Part shown: positions 51,240 to 61,000 of the stretch, piece after piece | Position numbering within the stretch: the stretch's first letter is position 1 | Layout of the letters: each line of letters opens with the position of its first letter | DNA from: Pseudorhodobacter sp. E13 | GTDB taxonomy: Bacteria > Pseudomonadota > Alphaproteobacteria > Rhodobacterales > Rhodobacteraceae | NCBI RefSeq assembly: GCF_003991405.1 | Contig: NZ_RPEN01000155.1 | Span: forward strand, 1-64,000 | Reading direction: 5' to 3' | Length of the DNA stretch: 64,000 nucleotides | Notes under the pieces: generated by a model | The model's database searches: none | Told to the model about the DNA's origin: nothing | The model's input: only the letters and a program-made list of their open reading frames with translations | Translations under genes and position numbers: made by a program

Positions 51240-52208
51240 ATGCCCGCCGCCCCCGCCCCTTTGCAGACCCCCGTGCCCGTAGAGGCGGTGGTGATTGGCC
51301 GCAATGAAGGCGCGCGGCTTCGGGCCTGCCTGCTGTCCTTGCAGGATCAGGTGGCGCGGGTGATCTATGTCGACAGTGGCTCCAGCGATGGCAGTGCGGC
51401 CTTGGCCGAGGCGATGGGGGCCACCGTCATCGCGCTGGATATGGCGCAGCCCTTTACGGCAGCGCGGGCGCGCAACGCCGGATTGGCGCAGGTGGGGGCC
51501 GCGTTTGTGCAATTCGTCGATGGTGATTGTGCGGTGGCCCCGAACTGGGTTGCCACCGCTTTGGCCTTTGCCACAGCGCAGCCCGATGCGGTGGTGATCT
51601 GCGGGCGCAGGCGCGAACGCTTTATGCAGGCCTCGGTTTACAACCGTCTGTGTGATGCGGAATGGGATACGCCCATCGGTCCCGCCCGCGCCTGTGGCGG
51701 CGATGCCTTGATGCGCGTTGCCGCCTTGCGCGCCGTGGGTGGATATAACGACAGCCTGATCGCGGGAGAGGAGCCGGAACTGTGCTTGCGCCTTTCCCGG
51801 CAGGGCGGCAGCGTTCACCGCATTGAGGCCGAAATGACCCTGCATGACGCCGCCATGACCCGCTTTTCCCAATGGTGGAAGCGCAGCAAGCGGGCGGGCC
51901 ACGCTTTTGCCGAAGGGGCGGCCTTGCACGGCGCGGGGCCAGAGCGGCATTGGGTTGCCGAAACCCGGCGCGCCTTGGTCTGGGGGATTGGCATTCCGGT
52001 CGCGGCGTTGCTGTTGGGGCTGTTGCACCCCATCGGCTTTGCCCTGCTTTTGGCCTGGCCCGCGCAAGTGATGCGCCTTGCACCGCGCATGGGCATGGAA
52101 CGCGCGTTTTTCACGGTGCTGGGAAAACTGCCAGAGGCACAAGGGGTTATCGGCTATTGGTGGGGCCGCTTGCGCCGCAAGCGCGCGGGTTTGATCGAGT
52201 ATAAATAG
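51240..52208 (+). CDS. Glycosyltransferase family 2
   Basis: 322 residues from the ATG at 51240, with AGGA seven bases before it; ATG 51234 is too close to that site. The GT-A core has VEAVVIGRNEGARLRACLLS, IYVDSGSSDGSAALAEA, ARARNAGLAQ and FVDGDCAVAPNW. Then come GGYNDSLIAGEEPELCLRL and a C-terminal membrane segment pair (LVWGIGIPVAALLLGLLHPI), so the enzyme is membrane-attached. It is flanked by the CpsD/Wzz genes and the WecG-type gene, with which it converges. Sugar unknown. Confidence 0.87.
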   Translation: MPAAPAPLQTPVPVEAVVIGRNEGARLRACLLSLQDQVARVIYVDSGSSDGSAALAEAMGATVIALDMAQPFTAARARNAGLAQVGAAFVQFVDGDCAVAPNWVATALAFATAQPDAVVICGRRRERFMQASVYNRLCDAEWDTPIGPARACGGDALMRVAALRAVGGYNDSLIAGEEPELCLRLSRQGGSVHRIEAEMTLHDAAMTRFSQWWKRSKRAGHAFAEGAALHGAGPERHWVAETRRALVWGIGIPVAALLLGLLHPIGFALLLAWPAQVMRLAPRMGMERAFFTVLGKLPEAQGVIGYWWGRLRRKRAGLIEYK

Positions 52209-52214
52209 CCGCGC

Positions 52215-52964
52215 CTAACCGCGCAGCCGCCACGCCCGCAGCGCCTGAACCGGCAGAATCGCGGCGCAGGCCAGATAGCGCGGCACCATCCGCTTGGGGC
52301 TTTGCAACGCCCGCCACAGCCATTCCAGCGCAAAGCGGCGGGCCCAATCCGGCGCGCGTTTCTGGTGGCCGGACAGAAAATCCACCCCCGCCCCGACCGA
52401 GGCAAACCCCGCCGAAGGCGCAAGCCTGCGGCCAAAAGCGGCGAAGATTTCCTGTTTTGGCGCCCCCAACGCAATCAGGCAAAGGCAAGGCCCGACCGCC
52501 GCAATCCGGCCCAGCATCTCTTGCGCGGCAGGGCCTGCCGGATCAAAGCCGAACGGGGGGGCGATGCACAGCGGCACCTCTACCCCCGGCACCCGCTCGC
52601 GCAGGGTCTGCGCCGCCCCGGTCAGCGCCTCTGTCGTGCTGCCAAACAGCACCACGGGCCGCCCGCCTTGCGCCGCCGCTTGCACCAAGGGCAGCACAAG
52701 ATCAGACCCCGGCACCAGCGAGACAGGTTGCCCGGCCAATCGCGACAGCCAGACAATCGGGTTACCATCGGCCACCACCATATCCTGCTGCGCATAGGCC
52801 GCCCGAAACGCCGGCGCATCGCGCAGCTTCACCAGATGGTCAAGGTTGATCGTGGCCAGCGCAAACCCGGTTCCGGCCCCCAGCCGCGCCCTGACTTCGG
52901 CCAGAACCGAAGCGGCATCCGGGTGGGTAATTTCAATCTCGGTTTCGGCAAAAGCGAATTTCAC
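52215..52964 (-). CDS. WecG/TagA/CpsF family glycosyltransferase
   Basis: 249 residues. The GT26 family pattern is clear: FALATINLDHLVKLRDAPAF, VVADGNPIVWLSRLAGQP, VVLFGSTTEAL, LIALGAPKQEIF, ASVGAGVDFLSGHQKRAPDW and LEWLWRALQSPKR. Such enzymes add N-acetylmannosaminuronate, N-acetylmannosamine or glucuronate to a lipid-linked sugar. It would take the second step after the ExoY-type enzyme. It stands alone, convergent with the GT2 gene (six bases) and divergent from the polymerase gene. Confidence 0.92.
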   Translation of the reverse strand: MKFAFAETEIEITHPDAASVLAEVRARLGAGTGFALATINLDHLVKLRDAPAFRAAYAQQDMVVADGNPIVWLSRLAGQPVSLVPGSDLVLPLVQAAAQGGRPVVLFGSTTEALTGAAQTLRERVPGVEVPLCIAPPFGFDPAGPAAQEMLGRIAAVGPCLCLIALGAPKQEIFAAFGRRLAPSAGFASVGAGVDFLSGHQKRAPDWARRFALEWLWRALQSPKRMVPRYLACAAILPVQALRAWRLRG

Positions 52965-53290
52965 AATCCGGGTCCAATCACTACGCGCGATCCGGGCCTA
53001 GCATGAAATTGGCCCCTGCGCGATGGGCCAAACTGCTGCTGGGGCGGTGGCGGGCTGGCAACACTCTGTTTCCGGTTTGCAGGGTTTTGCGGGGGCTGGG
53101 GCAGAAATTCCCTGAATTTGGGCCAAAACGGGGGCGGGGCGGCGTGCTGGGCGGCCTGGTGGGCGGTGTGCTGCGGCAACAGATGGCCTGCCACGGCCAC
53201 GGGCTTGATGGTCTGGCGGGGCGAATGTGGTAAGCTGTGCCAAAGCCGCCGCAGACCCGGCGCGCATGACCAAAGGACTGACCCAAGGCG
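52965..53290. other. 326-base divergent intergenic region
   Basis: It separates the WecG-type and polymerase genes. It holds an inverted repeat TTGGCCC-N9-GGGCCAA (53009-53031), a possible operator. A 76-codon open frame (53003-53233) with glycine-rich, low-complexity translation has no ribosome binding site of note. No RNA gene or clear promoter was recognised. Confidence 0.5.
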
Positions 53291-54703
53291 ATGCCCAACG
53301 CCCTTGCCTATCTGATGCTGCTTGTCTGGCCCTTCATCGCGACGGGCCTGTTCCGGCATTTGCCGCGCGAAAAGGCGTTGGTCTGGTCGATCCTTGCCGC
53401 CTATATGCTGCTGCCCCCCTTGGCGAATTTCAACCTTCCGGCGGTGCCGGATATGGACAAGTTCACCATCGCCAACCTTTGCGCATTGGCACTGACGATC
53501 TGGGTGCTGGACGAAAAGATCAGCTTTTTGCCAAAGGGCATCATCGGGCGGGCCTTGATCGTGATCTATATCATCAGCCCTTTCGCCACCGCGATGACCA
53601 ACCCGGACCCGATCCCGATTGTGGTCAAGGACGTTCCGGCCCTGCGCCTTTATGACAGTGCGGCGACGATAAGCTATCAGTTCATCGCGCTGATCCCTTT
53701 CTTTCTGGCCCGCCATTTGCTGCGGACCGAGGCCGGGATGCGGGCGATCATCGGCGCGCTGGTTGCGGCGGGGTTGATCTATTCCCTCCCGATGCTGCTG
53801 GAGGCGCGTCTGTCGCCGCAGATCAATATCTGGGTCTATGGCTTCTTTCAGCATGACTTTTCGCAAAGCATGCGCGGCGGGGGGTTCCGCCCGATGGTGT
53901 TTATGCCACACGGGCTTTGGGTGGCCTTCTTTGCGCTGATGACGGCGATGTCGGCGCTGATCCTGCTGCGGCTTTCCACGCCCGAGGAACGGCCCCGCCG
54001 ATTGCTGGTGTTCGTCTACCTCGGCTTTGTTCTGTATATGTGCAAAAGCGTCGGGCCTTTGGTCTATGCGGCGGGGCTGATCCCGGTGATCATGCTGTTG
54101 GGGCGGCGCTGGCAGTTGCTTCTGGCAGCGGTGCTGGGGGTGATCGTCATCACCTATCCGCTGTTGCGCGGCGCGCATCTGGTGCCGTTGGACGCCATTC
54201 TGGATTATGCGCTGTCCGTCAGCCCGGAACGGCACCAATCGTTGAATTTCCGCGTGATGAACGAAGAGGAACTGCTGGCCCGCGCCATGGAAAAGCCGTG
54301 GTTCGGCTGGGGCGGCTATGGCCGTAACCTGATCCTTGATCCGGTGGATGGCCGTATTCTGACCATCCCGGACGGGCAGTGGATCATCGTTTTGGGCACC
54401 TATGGCTGGCTGGGCTATATCGCCGAATTCGGCTTGCTGATCATGCCTTTGGTCTTGTTGGGGCGCGAGGCGCTGTTGCAACGCTCGGCCGCTTTTTCAC
54501 CCTTTGGCTGCACCATCGCGCTGATCTATGCGGCCAACCTTGCCGACCTGTTGCCCAATGCCACGCTGATCCCCTTTACATGGCTGATGGCGGGCACGCT
54601 GCTGGGCTATGCCGAGGATCTGGCAGCGCAGCGCCGCGCCGATGCGCATGCCAGATGGAAGGCAGGTTTGGCCAGTGCTTCGGGCCCCCGCACCGTCTTG
54701 TAA
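53291..54703 (+). CDS. O-antigen ligase/polymerase-like membrane protein (Wzy type)
   Basis: 470 residues with about eleven to twelve hydrophobic segments. A large loop between the later segments contains HQSLNFRVMNEEELLARAMEKPWFGWGGYGRN, the RxxmWxxA-like pattern and glycine-tryptophan motif of the O-antigen ligase/polymerase superfamily. With the Wzz- and CpsD-like proteins it would form the Wzy-dependent polymerisation machinery. No Wzx flippase or outer-membrane exporter is in the window. The start follows AAGG. Polymerase versus ligase cannot be decided by reading. Confidence 0.82.
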   Translation: MPNALAYLMLLVWPFIATGLFRHLPREKALVWSILAAYMLLPPLANFNLPAVPDMDKFTIANLCALALTIWVLDEKISFLPKGIIGRALIVIYIISPFATAMTNPDPIPIVVKDVPALRLYDSAATISYQFIALIPFFLARHLLRTEAGMRAIIGALVAAGLIYSLPMLLEARLSPQINIWVYGFFQHDFSQSMRGGGFRPMVFMPHGLWVAFFALMTAMSALILLRLSTPEERPRRLLVFVYLGFVLYMCKSVGPLVYAAGLIPVIMLLGRRWQLLLAAVLGVIVITYPLLRGAHLVPLDAILDYALSVSPERHQSLNFRVMNEEELLARAMEKPWFGWGGYGRNLILDPVDGRILTIPDGQWIIVLGTYGWLGYIAEFGLLIMPLVLLGREALLQRSAAFSPFGCTIALIYAANLADLLPNATLIPFTWLMAGTLLGYAEDLAAQRRADAHARWKAGLASASGPRTVL

Positions 54704-54756
54704 CTGCGGTTGGGTTAACGACGATTCGGCGCAAACCCCTTAAAAATGCCTGATCC

Positions 54757-54767
54757 ATTGTTTCCAA
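54757..54767 (-). promoter_or_regulatory. TTGGAAACAAT motif upstream of the PKS operon
   Basis: An exact 11-mer copy in reverse orientation relative to the PKS gene, 264 bases before its start and about 54 bases after the polymerase stop. Confidence 0.5.
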
Positions 54768-54845
54768 ACCCACACCAAACCCCGCGACATTTTCGCCAGA
54801 CGAGGTGAAATCCCATCGGCTTTGCCATGTTTCGGCGGGTAAAAG

Positions 54846-54867
54846 GGCGGGAATGTGGCGGGAATGT
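54846..54867 (+). repeat. Tandem 11-bp repeat
   Basis: GGCGGGAATGT occurs twice head to tail, followed by a partial third unit (GGC). It lies between the TTGGAAACAAT copy and the PKS start. Function unknown; it could be a pair of in-phase protein sites, since the period is close to one helical turn. Confidence 0.6.
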
Positions 54868-54984
54868 GGCATTGTCGCCCCTGCTTCACAGATCGCGCAC
54901 CCGCGCCGTGATGGGTGTTAAAGCAACGCTGTTTGCGGTATTTTTAATCCAACAGAATAAGTGTTTTAGCTGGTCTCGCTTTTG

Positions 54985-55018
54985 AAGGCCTTTGTGATTC
55001 AGTGACGCGAAAGGCCTT
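54985..55018 (+). promoter_or_regulatory. Leader hairpin before the PKS start codon
   Basis: Perfect 9-bp arms AAGGCCTTT (54985-54993) and AAAGGCCTT (55010-55018) enclose 16 bases. The hairpin ends nine bases before the AGGA ribosome binding site. In mRNA it could modulate translation, or as DNA act as an operator. No T tract follows, so it is not an ordinary terminator. Confidence 0.5.
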
Positions 55019-55030
55019 GAGGCGACAGGA

Positions 55031-58000
55031 ATGAATGATGTGGCGAACCAAACGGGTCTAGGCGACAACGATATCGCAATCGTTGGCATGGCGGCGCATT
55101 TGCCGGGTGCGGCGACTGTTGCCGAATATTGGGCCAATCTGGCCGCTGGGGTGGAAAGCATCCGCCAGTTGACGCAGGACGAGCTGTTGGCCGCTGGCGA
55201 AAGCCCGGCCCGGATGCGGCATCGCAACTATGTGCCCGCTGCCGCCCCGTTGGATAAATTCGACCATTTCGATGCCGAGTTCTTTGGCTTTTCGCCGAAA
55301 GAGGCCGCGATCCTTGATCCGCAGCACCGCCAGTTTCTTGAAGTGGCATGGGAGGCGCTGGAAGATGCAGGCCACCCGCCGGAAAACTTCCCCGGCACCA
55401 TTGGCGTTTATGGGGGCTGCGGCATGGGCAGCTATTTCTATTTCAACCTGTGTTCAAACCCCGATCTGGTGGAAAACACCGGCATGTTCCTGTTGCGCCA
55501 TACCGGAAATGACAAGGATTTCCTGTCCACCCGCGTCAGCCATATCTTCAACCTGACAGGCCCCAGCATCAACGTGCAGACCGCCTGTTCCACTTCGCTG
55601 GTGGCGGTTCACTATGCCGCACAGGCGCTGCTGACGGGCGAATGTGATATGGCCCTGGCAGGTGGCGTGACGATTGAGCTGCCGCAGGGCCGGGGTTACA
55701 TCTTCAACGACGGGGAAATTCTGTCACCCGATGGGCATTGCCACGCCTTTGACGCCTCGGCGCAAGGCACGGTGTTCGGCTCGGGGGCAGGGGTGGTGGT
55801 GCTGCGCCGCGCGGCGGATGCCATCCGCGATGGCGATCATATCTGGGCGATCATCAAAGGTTCGGCGGTCAATAATGACGGCTCTGCCAAGGCCGGATAT
55901 CTCGCGCCGTCTGTCGACGGGCAGGCCCGCGCGATTGCCGAGGCGCAGGCGATTGCAGGCGTAACCGCCGACACGATTGATTATGTCGAATGCCACGGCA
56001 CCGGCACTTTCCTTGGCGACCCGATCGAGGTGGCCGCGCTGACCGAAGCCTTTGCCGAAACCACCGATGAAACCGGCTTTTGCCGCATCGGTTCGGTGAA
56101 AACCAATATCGGGCATCTGGATACGGCGGCGGGCGTGGCCAGCCTGATCAAGGCCAGCCTTGCGCTGCACCATGGGCAAATGCCGCCCAGCCTGAACTAT
56201 ACCACACCGAACCCGGCGATTGATTTTGAAACCTCGCCCTTCCGCGTGAATGACCGGCTGACGGACTGGACGCGCCGCAAAGGCCCGCGCCGTGCAGGTG
56301 TAAACTCGCTTGGCGTCGGCGGCACCAATGCCCATGCCGTGCTGGAGGAAGCCCCCGCGCGCGGCCCTTCGGGGCAAAGTGATTGGCCGTTTCAGCTGCT
56401 GGTGATCTCGGCTAAGTCCAAATCCGCACTCGACGCGCAGGCGCGCGCGCTTGCCGCCCATCTGCGCGCCCATCCCGAACAGCCGCTGGCCGATGTGGCT
56501 TGGACCTTGAAAGAAGGCCGCCGCGCGTTTGAGCGGCGCCGCGTGATCGTCGCCGAAACCCATGCCCAAGCCGCCGATCTGCTGGAAGGGGCCGACCCCC
56601 GCCGGATCTGGACGCATGAGCCGCTGGACGCGCCCGAGGTGGTGTTCATGTTCCCCGGTGGCGGCGCGCAATATGCCGGCATGGCGCGCGATCTGTATCA
56701 GACCGAACCGGAATTCGCCGATTGGATGGATCGTGGTTTGGACATTCTGCAACCCAAGCTGGATTACGACATCCGCGCGCTATGGCTGCCCGAACCGGGG
56801 CAGGAAGCGGCGGCGAATGAGGCGTTGAAAAAGCCATCGGTGCAATTGCCGCTGATCATGATCACGGAATACGCGCTGGCCAGGCTTTACCAAAGCTGGG
56901 GGGTGGAGCCTGCCGCGTTGGTCGGCCATTCCATGGGCGAAAACACCGCCGCCTGCCTTGCAGGGGTGCTGAGTTTCGAAGATTGCATCGGCTTGGTGCA
57001 TCTGCGTGGCAGCTTGTTTGATACCATCGCACCGGGGGGCATGCTGTCCATCCCGCTGGATGAGGGTGAGGTGCGCCCCCTGCTGACCGCGGAGCTTGAT
57101 ATGGCATCGGTCAACGCGCCGGGGCTGTGCGTGGTGTCTGGCCCTGATGCGGATTTGCAGGCGCTGGCCGAAACCTTGGCCGCGCGGGATGTGGAAACCC
57201 AGCGCATCGCGATTGATATCGCTGCCCATTCGCGGATGCTGGAACCGATTTTGGCCCGCTTTGGTGATTACCTGCGGTCGATCCCGCTGCACGCGCCGCA
57301 ATTGCCCATCATCTCGAACCGCACGGGCAAGGCCTTGACGACAGAGGAAGCGACAAGCCCCGAGTATTGGGTCGCCCATCTGCGCAACACGGTGAAATTC
57401 GCCGCCTGTCTGGAAACGCTGAAAGCCCCGAACCGGGTGTTCATGGAAATGGGGCCGGGGCGGGCGATGTCATCCTTGGCGCAGGCCAATGGCGTGCCTG
57501 CGGGGCAGGTGATCCCGGCGCTGCGCCACCCGGAACAGGCGATCCCCGACGATCAATGGCATATCGCCACCATCGGGCGGCTTTGGGCCTGCGGTGTGGC
57601 CGCCGATTGGGCCCCGATCTGGGGTGATGCCGCGCGTCACCGGGTGCCGCTGCCCAGCTATGCGTTTCAGCGCAAGCAATATTACATCGAACCGGGCCAA
57701 GCCGCCGCCACCCAGCCCGACCTGCCAATGCGGGTGGATGATCTGGCGCAATGGGGCTGGCAACCCGTCTGGCGGCCCCGCGCCGCCGAGACGGAAGTGG
57801 ATATAGAGGCCGGGCTGGATGGCACCGCGCCGCAAACATGGCTGATGTTCATGGATGACGCGGGTCTGGCCGAGGCCACAGCCGCCCCGCTGCGTGCCGC
57901 AGGGCACAACGTTATTCCCGTGCGCCCCGGCGATGCCTTCCGCGCCGATGGCAAAGGCGGCTATCAGCTTTCGCCTGAACGCGGGCGCGAAGGCTATGAC

Positions 58001-61000
58001 CAACTGCTGCGCGATCTGGTAGCGAAGGGTCAAAGCCCCGACCGTATCGCGCATTTCTGGCTGGTCACAGCAGGCGAAAGCTTCCGTCCCGGTTCCAGCT
58101 TTTTCCACCGCAACATCGAACAGGGTTTCTATTCCCTGATGTTCTTGGGGCAGGCCCTGGCCGAGGAAAACCTTGCCACGCCGCCGCATATCACCGTTGT
58201 GACCAGCGGTGCCGCGCAGGTGCGGGCTGAGGCGCTGCCCTATCCCGAAAAAGCCACCATCGCAGGCCCGGCCAAAGTGATCCCGCGCGAAGTGCCGGGG
58301 GTGACTTGTGCGACCTTGGATGTGGTGCTGCCACAGGTGCGGCGCGGCAAACCGGACCTTGCGCCTTTGGCGGCCCAAGTGCTGGAGGATTTGTTCGCCG
58401 CCCCCGCCAATACCGCCGCCGCGCTGCGCGGCACCAAACGGCTGGAACGGGGCGTGAAACAGGTGGCGCTGCCCGAAACGCCGGTGGATACGCCCGAAGG
58501 GGCCACCATCCTGCTGACGGGTGGTTTTGGTGGCATTGGCCTGACACTGGCCGAGGCGTATATCACCAGCCACGCTGCCAAAATCGCGCTGATCGCCCGC
58601 CGCCCCTTGCCTGCGCGCGCCAAATGGGCGGCGCATCTGGCCGCGCACAGCCCGGCGGATGCCACCAGCCGCCGTATCCTTGCGCTGCAACGCTTGGAAT
58701 CCTTGGGCGGTCAGGTGTTTGTCGTCACCGCCGATGTGACCAATGCCACCGAAATGGCAGAGGCGGTCGCGCAGGTGAAAGCTACGCTTGGCCCGATCCA
58801 TACGGTGATCCATGCCGCCGGCGTGATTGATGATGGCCCGCTGCTGTCCAAATCCCCCGCCGCGGTAGAGGAGGTGTTTGCCCCCAAGCTGCACGGCACC
58901 AAGGTTCTGGCCGATCTGTTCCCCGATGGCAGTATTGAACGGCTGGTGCTGTTTTCCTCCACCTCCACCATCACCGGGCCTGCGGGGCAGGTGGATTATG
59001 TGGCGGCGAATGAATACCTGAACGCCTTCGCCCAAAGCCGCCGGGGGGGCAAAACCCATGTCACCGCGCTGAACTGGGGCATCTGGGCCGATGTTGGCAT
59101 GGCAGCCGAAGTTTTGGCTGACCGCACGGGCCAACGCCCCGCCGCGCCGCGCGTGGCGATAGATGCGCCAATGCTGGACGAGGCGGGCTTTGACGCCGCA
59201 GGCAACCGCCAGTTCACCGCCACTTATGGGCTGGATCGTTGGGTTCTGGATGGTCATCGCACCAAATCGGGCCACGCGCTGATCCCCGGCACCGGCTATC
59301 TGGAGATGATGGCCGAGGCGATGCAGCATGAAGGCGTGCAGGGGTTTGAGATGCGCGACCTCTATTTCTTCCGCCCGCTTGATGTGCCCGAAATCCGCGC
59401 CACGCTGACCCGTACCGACGAAGGCTACGGGTTTGAGCTGCGCTCTGCCGTGGACAGCCGGGGCCGCAAGGGGTGGCAGTTGAACGCGCAGGCGCGGCTG
59501 ATCCCGATGGCGGCAGAGGCCCCGCAGATCGACCTTGCAGCAATTGCCGCGCGCTGTGCCGCGCCGGAAACCGGGCAGGGCCTGCCCTCGCCGCAAGAGG
59601 CGCATCTGAATTTCGGGCCGCGCTGGCGGGTGCTGAACACCCGCGCTTACGGGCAGGGCGAAGGCTTGGCACAATTGGCGCTGCCGCCGCAGTTCCAAGC
59701 CGAGGCACAGGATTGGCGGCTGCATCCGGCCTTGATGGACCTTGCAACCGGTTGGGCCATGGGCCTGATTTCCGGTTATCAGCCGACCCATCTTTGGGTG
59801 CCGATGTCCTATGCGCGGATGCGGGTGCATGCGCCGCTTGGGGCAAGCATCACCTCTTGGGTGCGCAACGCCGCCCCGAACCGCGCCAGTGATCCGACAG
59901 CGGTGTTTGATATCACGCTGGCCGATGCCACCGGCAAGGTTTGCGTGGAAATCGAAGGCTTTACCATCCGCAGGCTAGAGGGCGCGCTGGCCTTCACCGC
60001 GCCGGATGCGCGCGACCTGGCCTTTGACGATGACGGCCCGAAACAGCTTTCCGCCGCCGAGGAACGCTTTGCCCATAGCCTGTCGCAAGGTATCCGCCCC
60101 GCCGAAGGGGCCGCGGCCTTTGCCCGCGCGCTTGGCCTTGAGGCGCCGCAGGTGATCGTGTCGTCGCTGCCCTTGCCCGATCTGATCGCGCAGGCCAATC
60201 AGGCCGACCCGAAACCCAACAGCGGCCAAAGCTTTGCCCGCCCCGATCTGGACAGCGATTATATCGCCCCGCGCAATGATATTGAGCGGGTGCTGACCGG
60301 GTTCTGGCAAGACCTGTTGGGCGTGGGCCAAGTGGGGGTAGAGGATGACTTTTTCGCGCTGGGCGGCCATTCGCTGATCGCCGTGCGTCTGTTCGCGATG
60401 GTGCGCAAAACCTACCGCGTCGATTTCCCGATCTCGGTTCTGTTTGAGGCCCCGACGATTGCCGCCTGCGCCGCCCTGATCGAAGAGCGCCTCGGCCCGC
60501 AAGACAGCGCTGTGGCGGCCCCGAAGGTGCCAAAACGCCGCTTTACCCATCTGGTCGCGATGCATGAACGCGAAGGCGGGCCGAAAACGCCGTTCTTCCT
60601 TGTGGCAGGCATGTTCGGCAATGTGCTGAACCTGCGGCATCTGGCCCAGCTTATCGGGGGCGACCGGCCTTTCTATGGCTTGCAGGCGCGCGGGCTCTAT
60701 GGCGACGCGCCGCCCCATACCACCATCCCCGAAGCGGCAGCGGATTACATCGCCGAATTGCGGCAGGTGCAGCCGCATGGCCCCTATCTTCTGGGCGGCT
60801 TTTCGGGGGGTGGCCTGACCGCGTGGGAAATGGCAAAGCAGTTGGAAAAGGCGGGGGAGGAGGTTTCCTTGCTGGTGCTGCTGGATACGCCCTTGCCGCT
60901 GCGGCCCAGCCTGTCGCGTCTGGACAAGGCCCATATCAAACTGGCCGAAATACGCGCCAAAGGGCCGCGCTATCTGGTTGATTGGGCCCGCGCACGCTGG

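Larger units (their letters stand above)
54704..55030. other. 327-base region upstream of the PKS operon
   Basis: It lacks a credible gene. It contains a TTGGAAACAAT copy (54757-54767), a tandem 11-bp repeat (54846-54867), an AT-rich stretch (54915-54970) that could house the promoter, and a hairpin just before the PKS ribosome binding site (54985-55018). Confidence 0.6.

Noticed and set aside
53003-53233. A 76-codon frame in the gap between the WecG-type and polymerase genes
   Set aside because: Glycine-rich, low-complexity product, weak ribosome binding site and an inverted repeat at its start; more likely regulatory DNA.
57470-59830. A 786-codon open frame on the minus strand inside the PKS gene
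   Set aside because: Lies opposite the AT-to-DH part of the PKS, whose catalytic residues are intact. The antisense translation is low in hydrophobic cores and rich in His, Arg, Gly and Gln.
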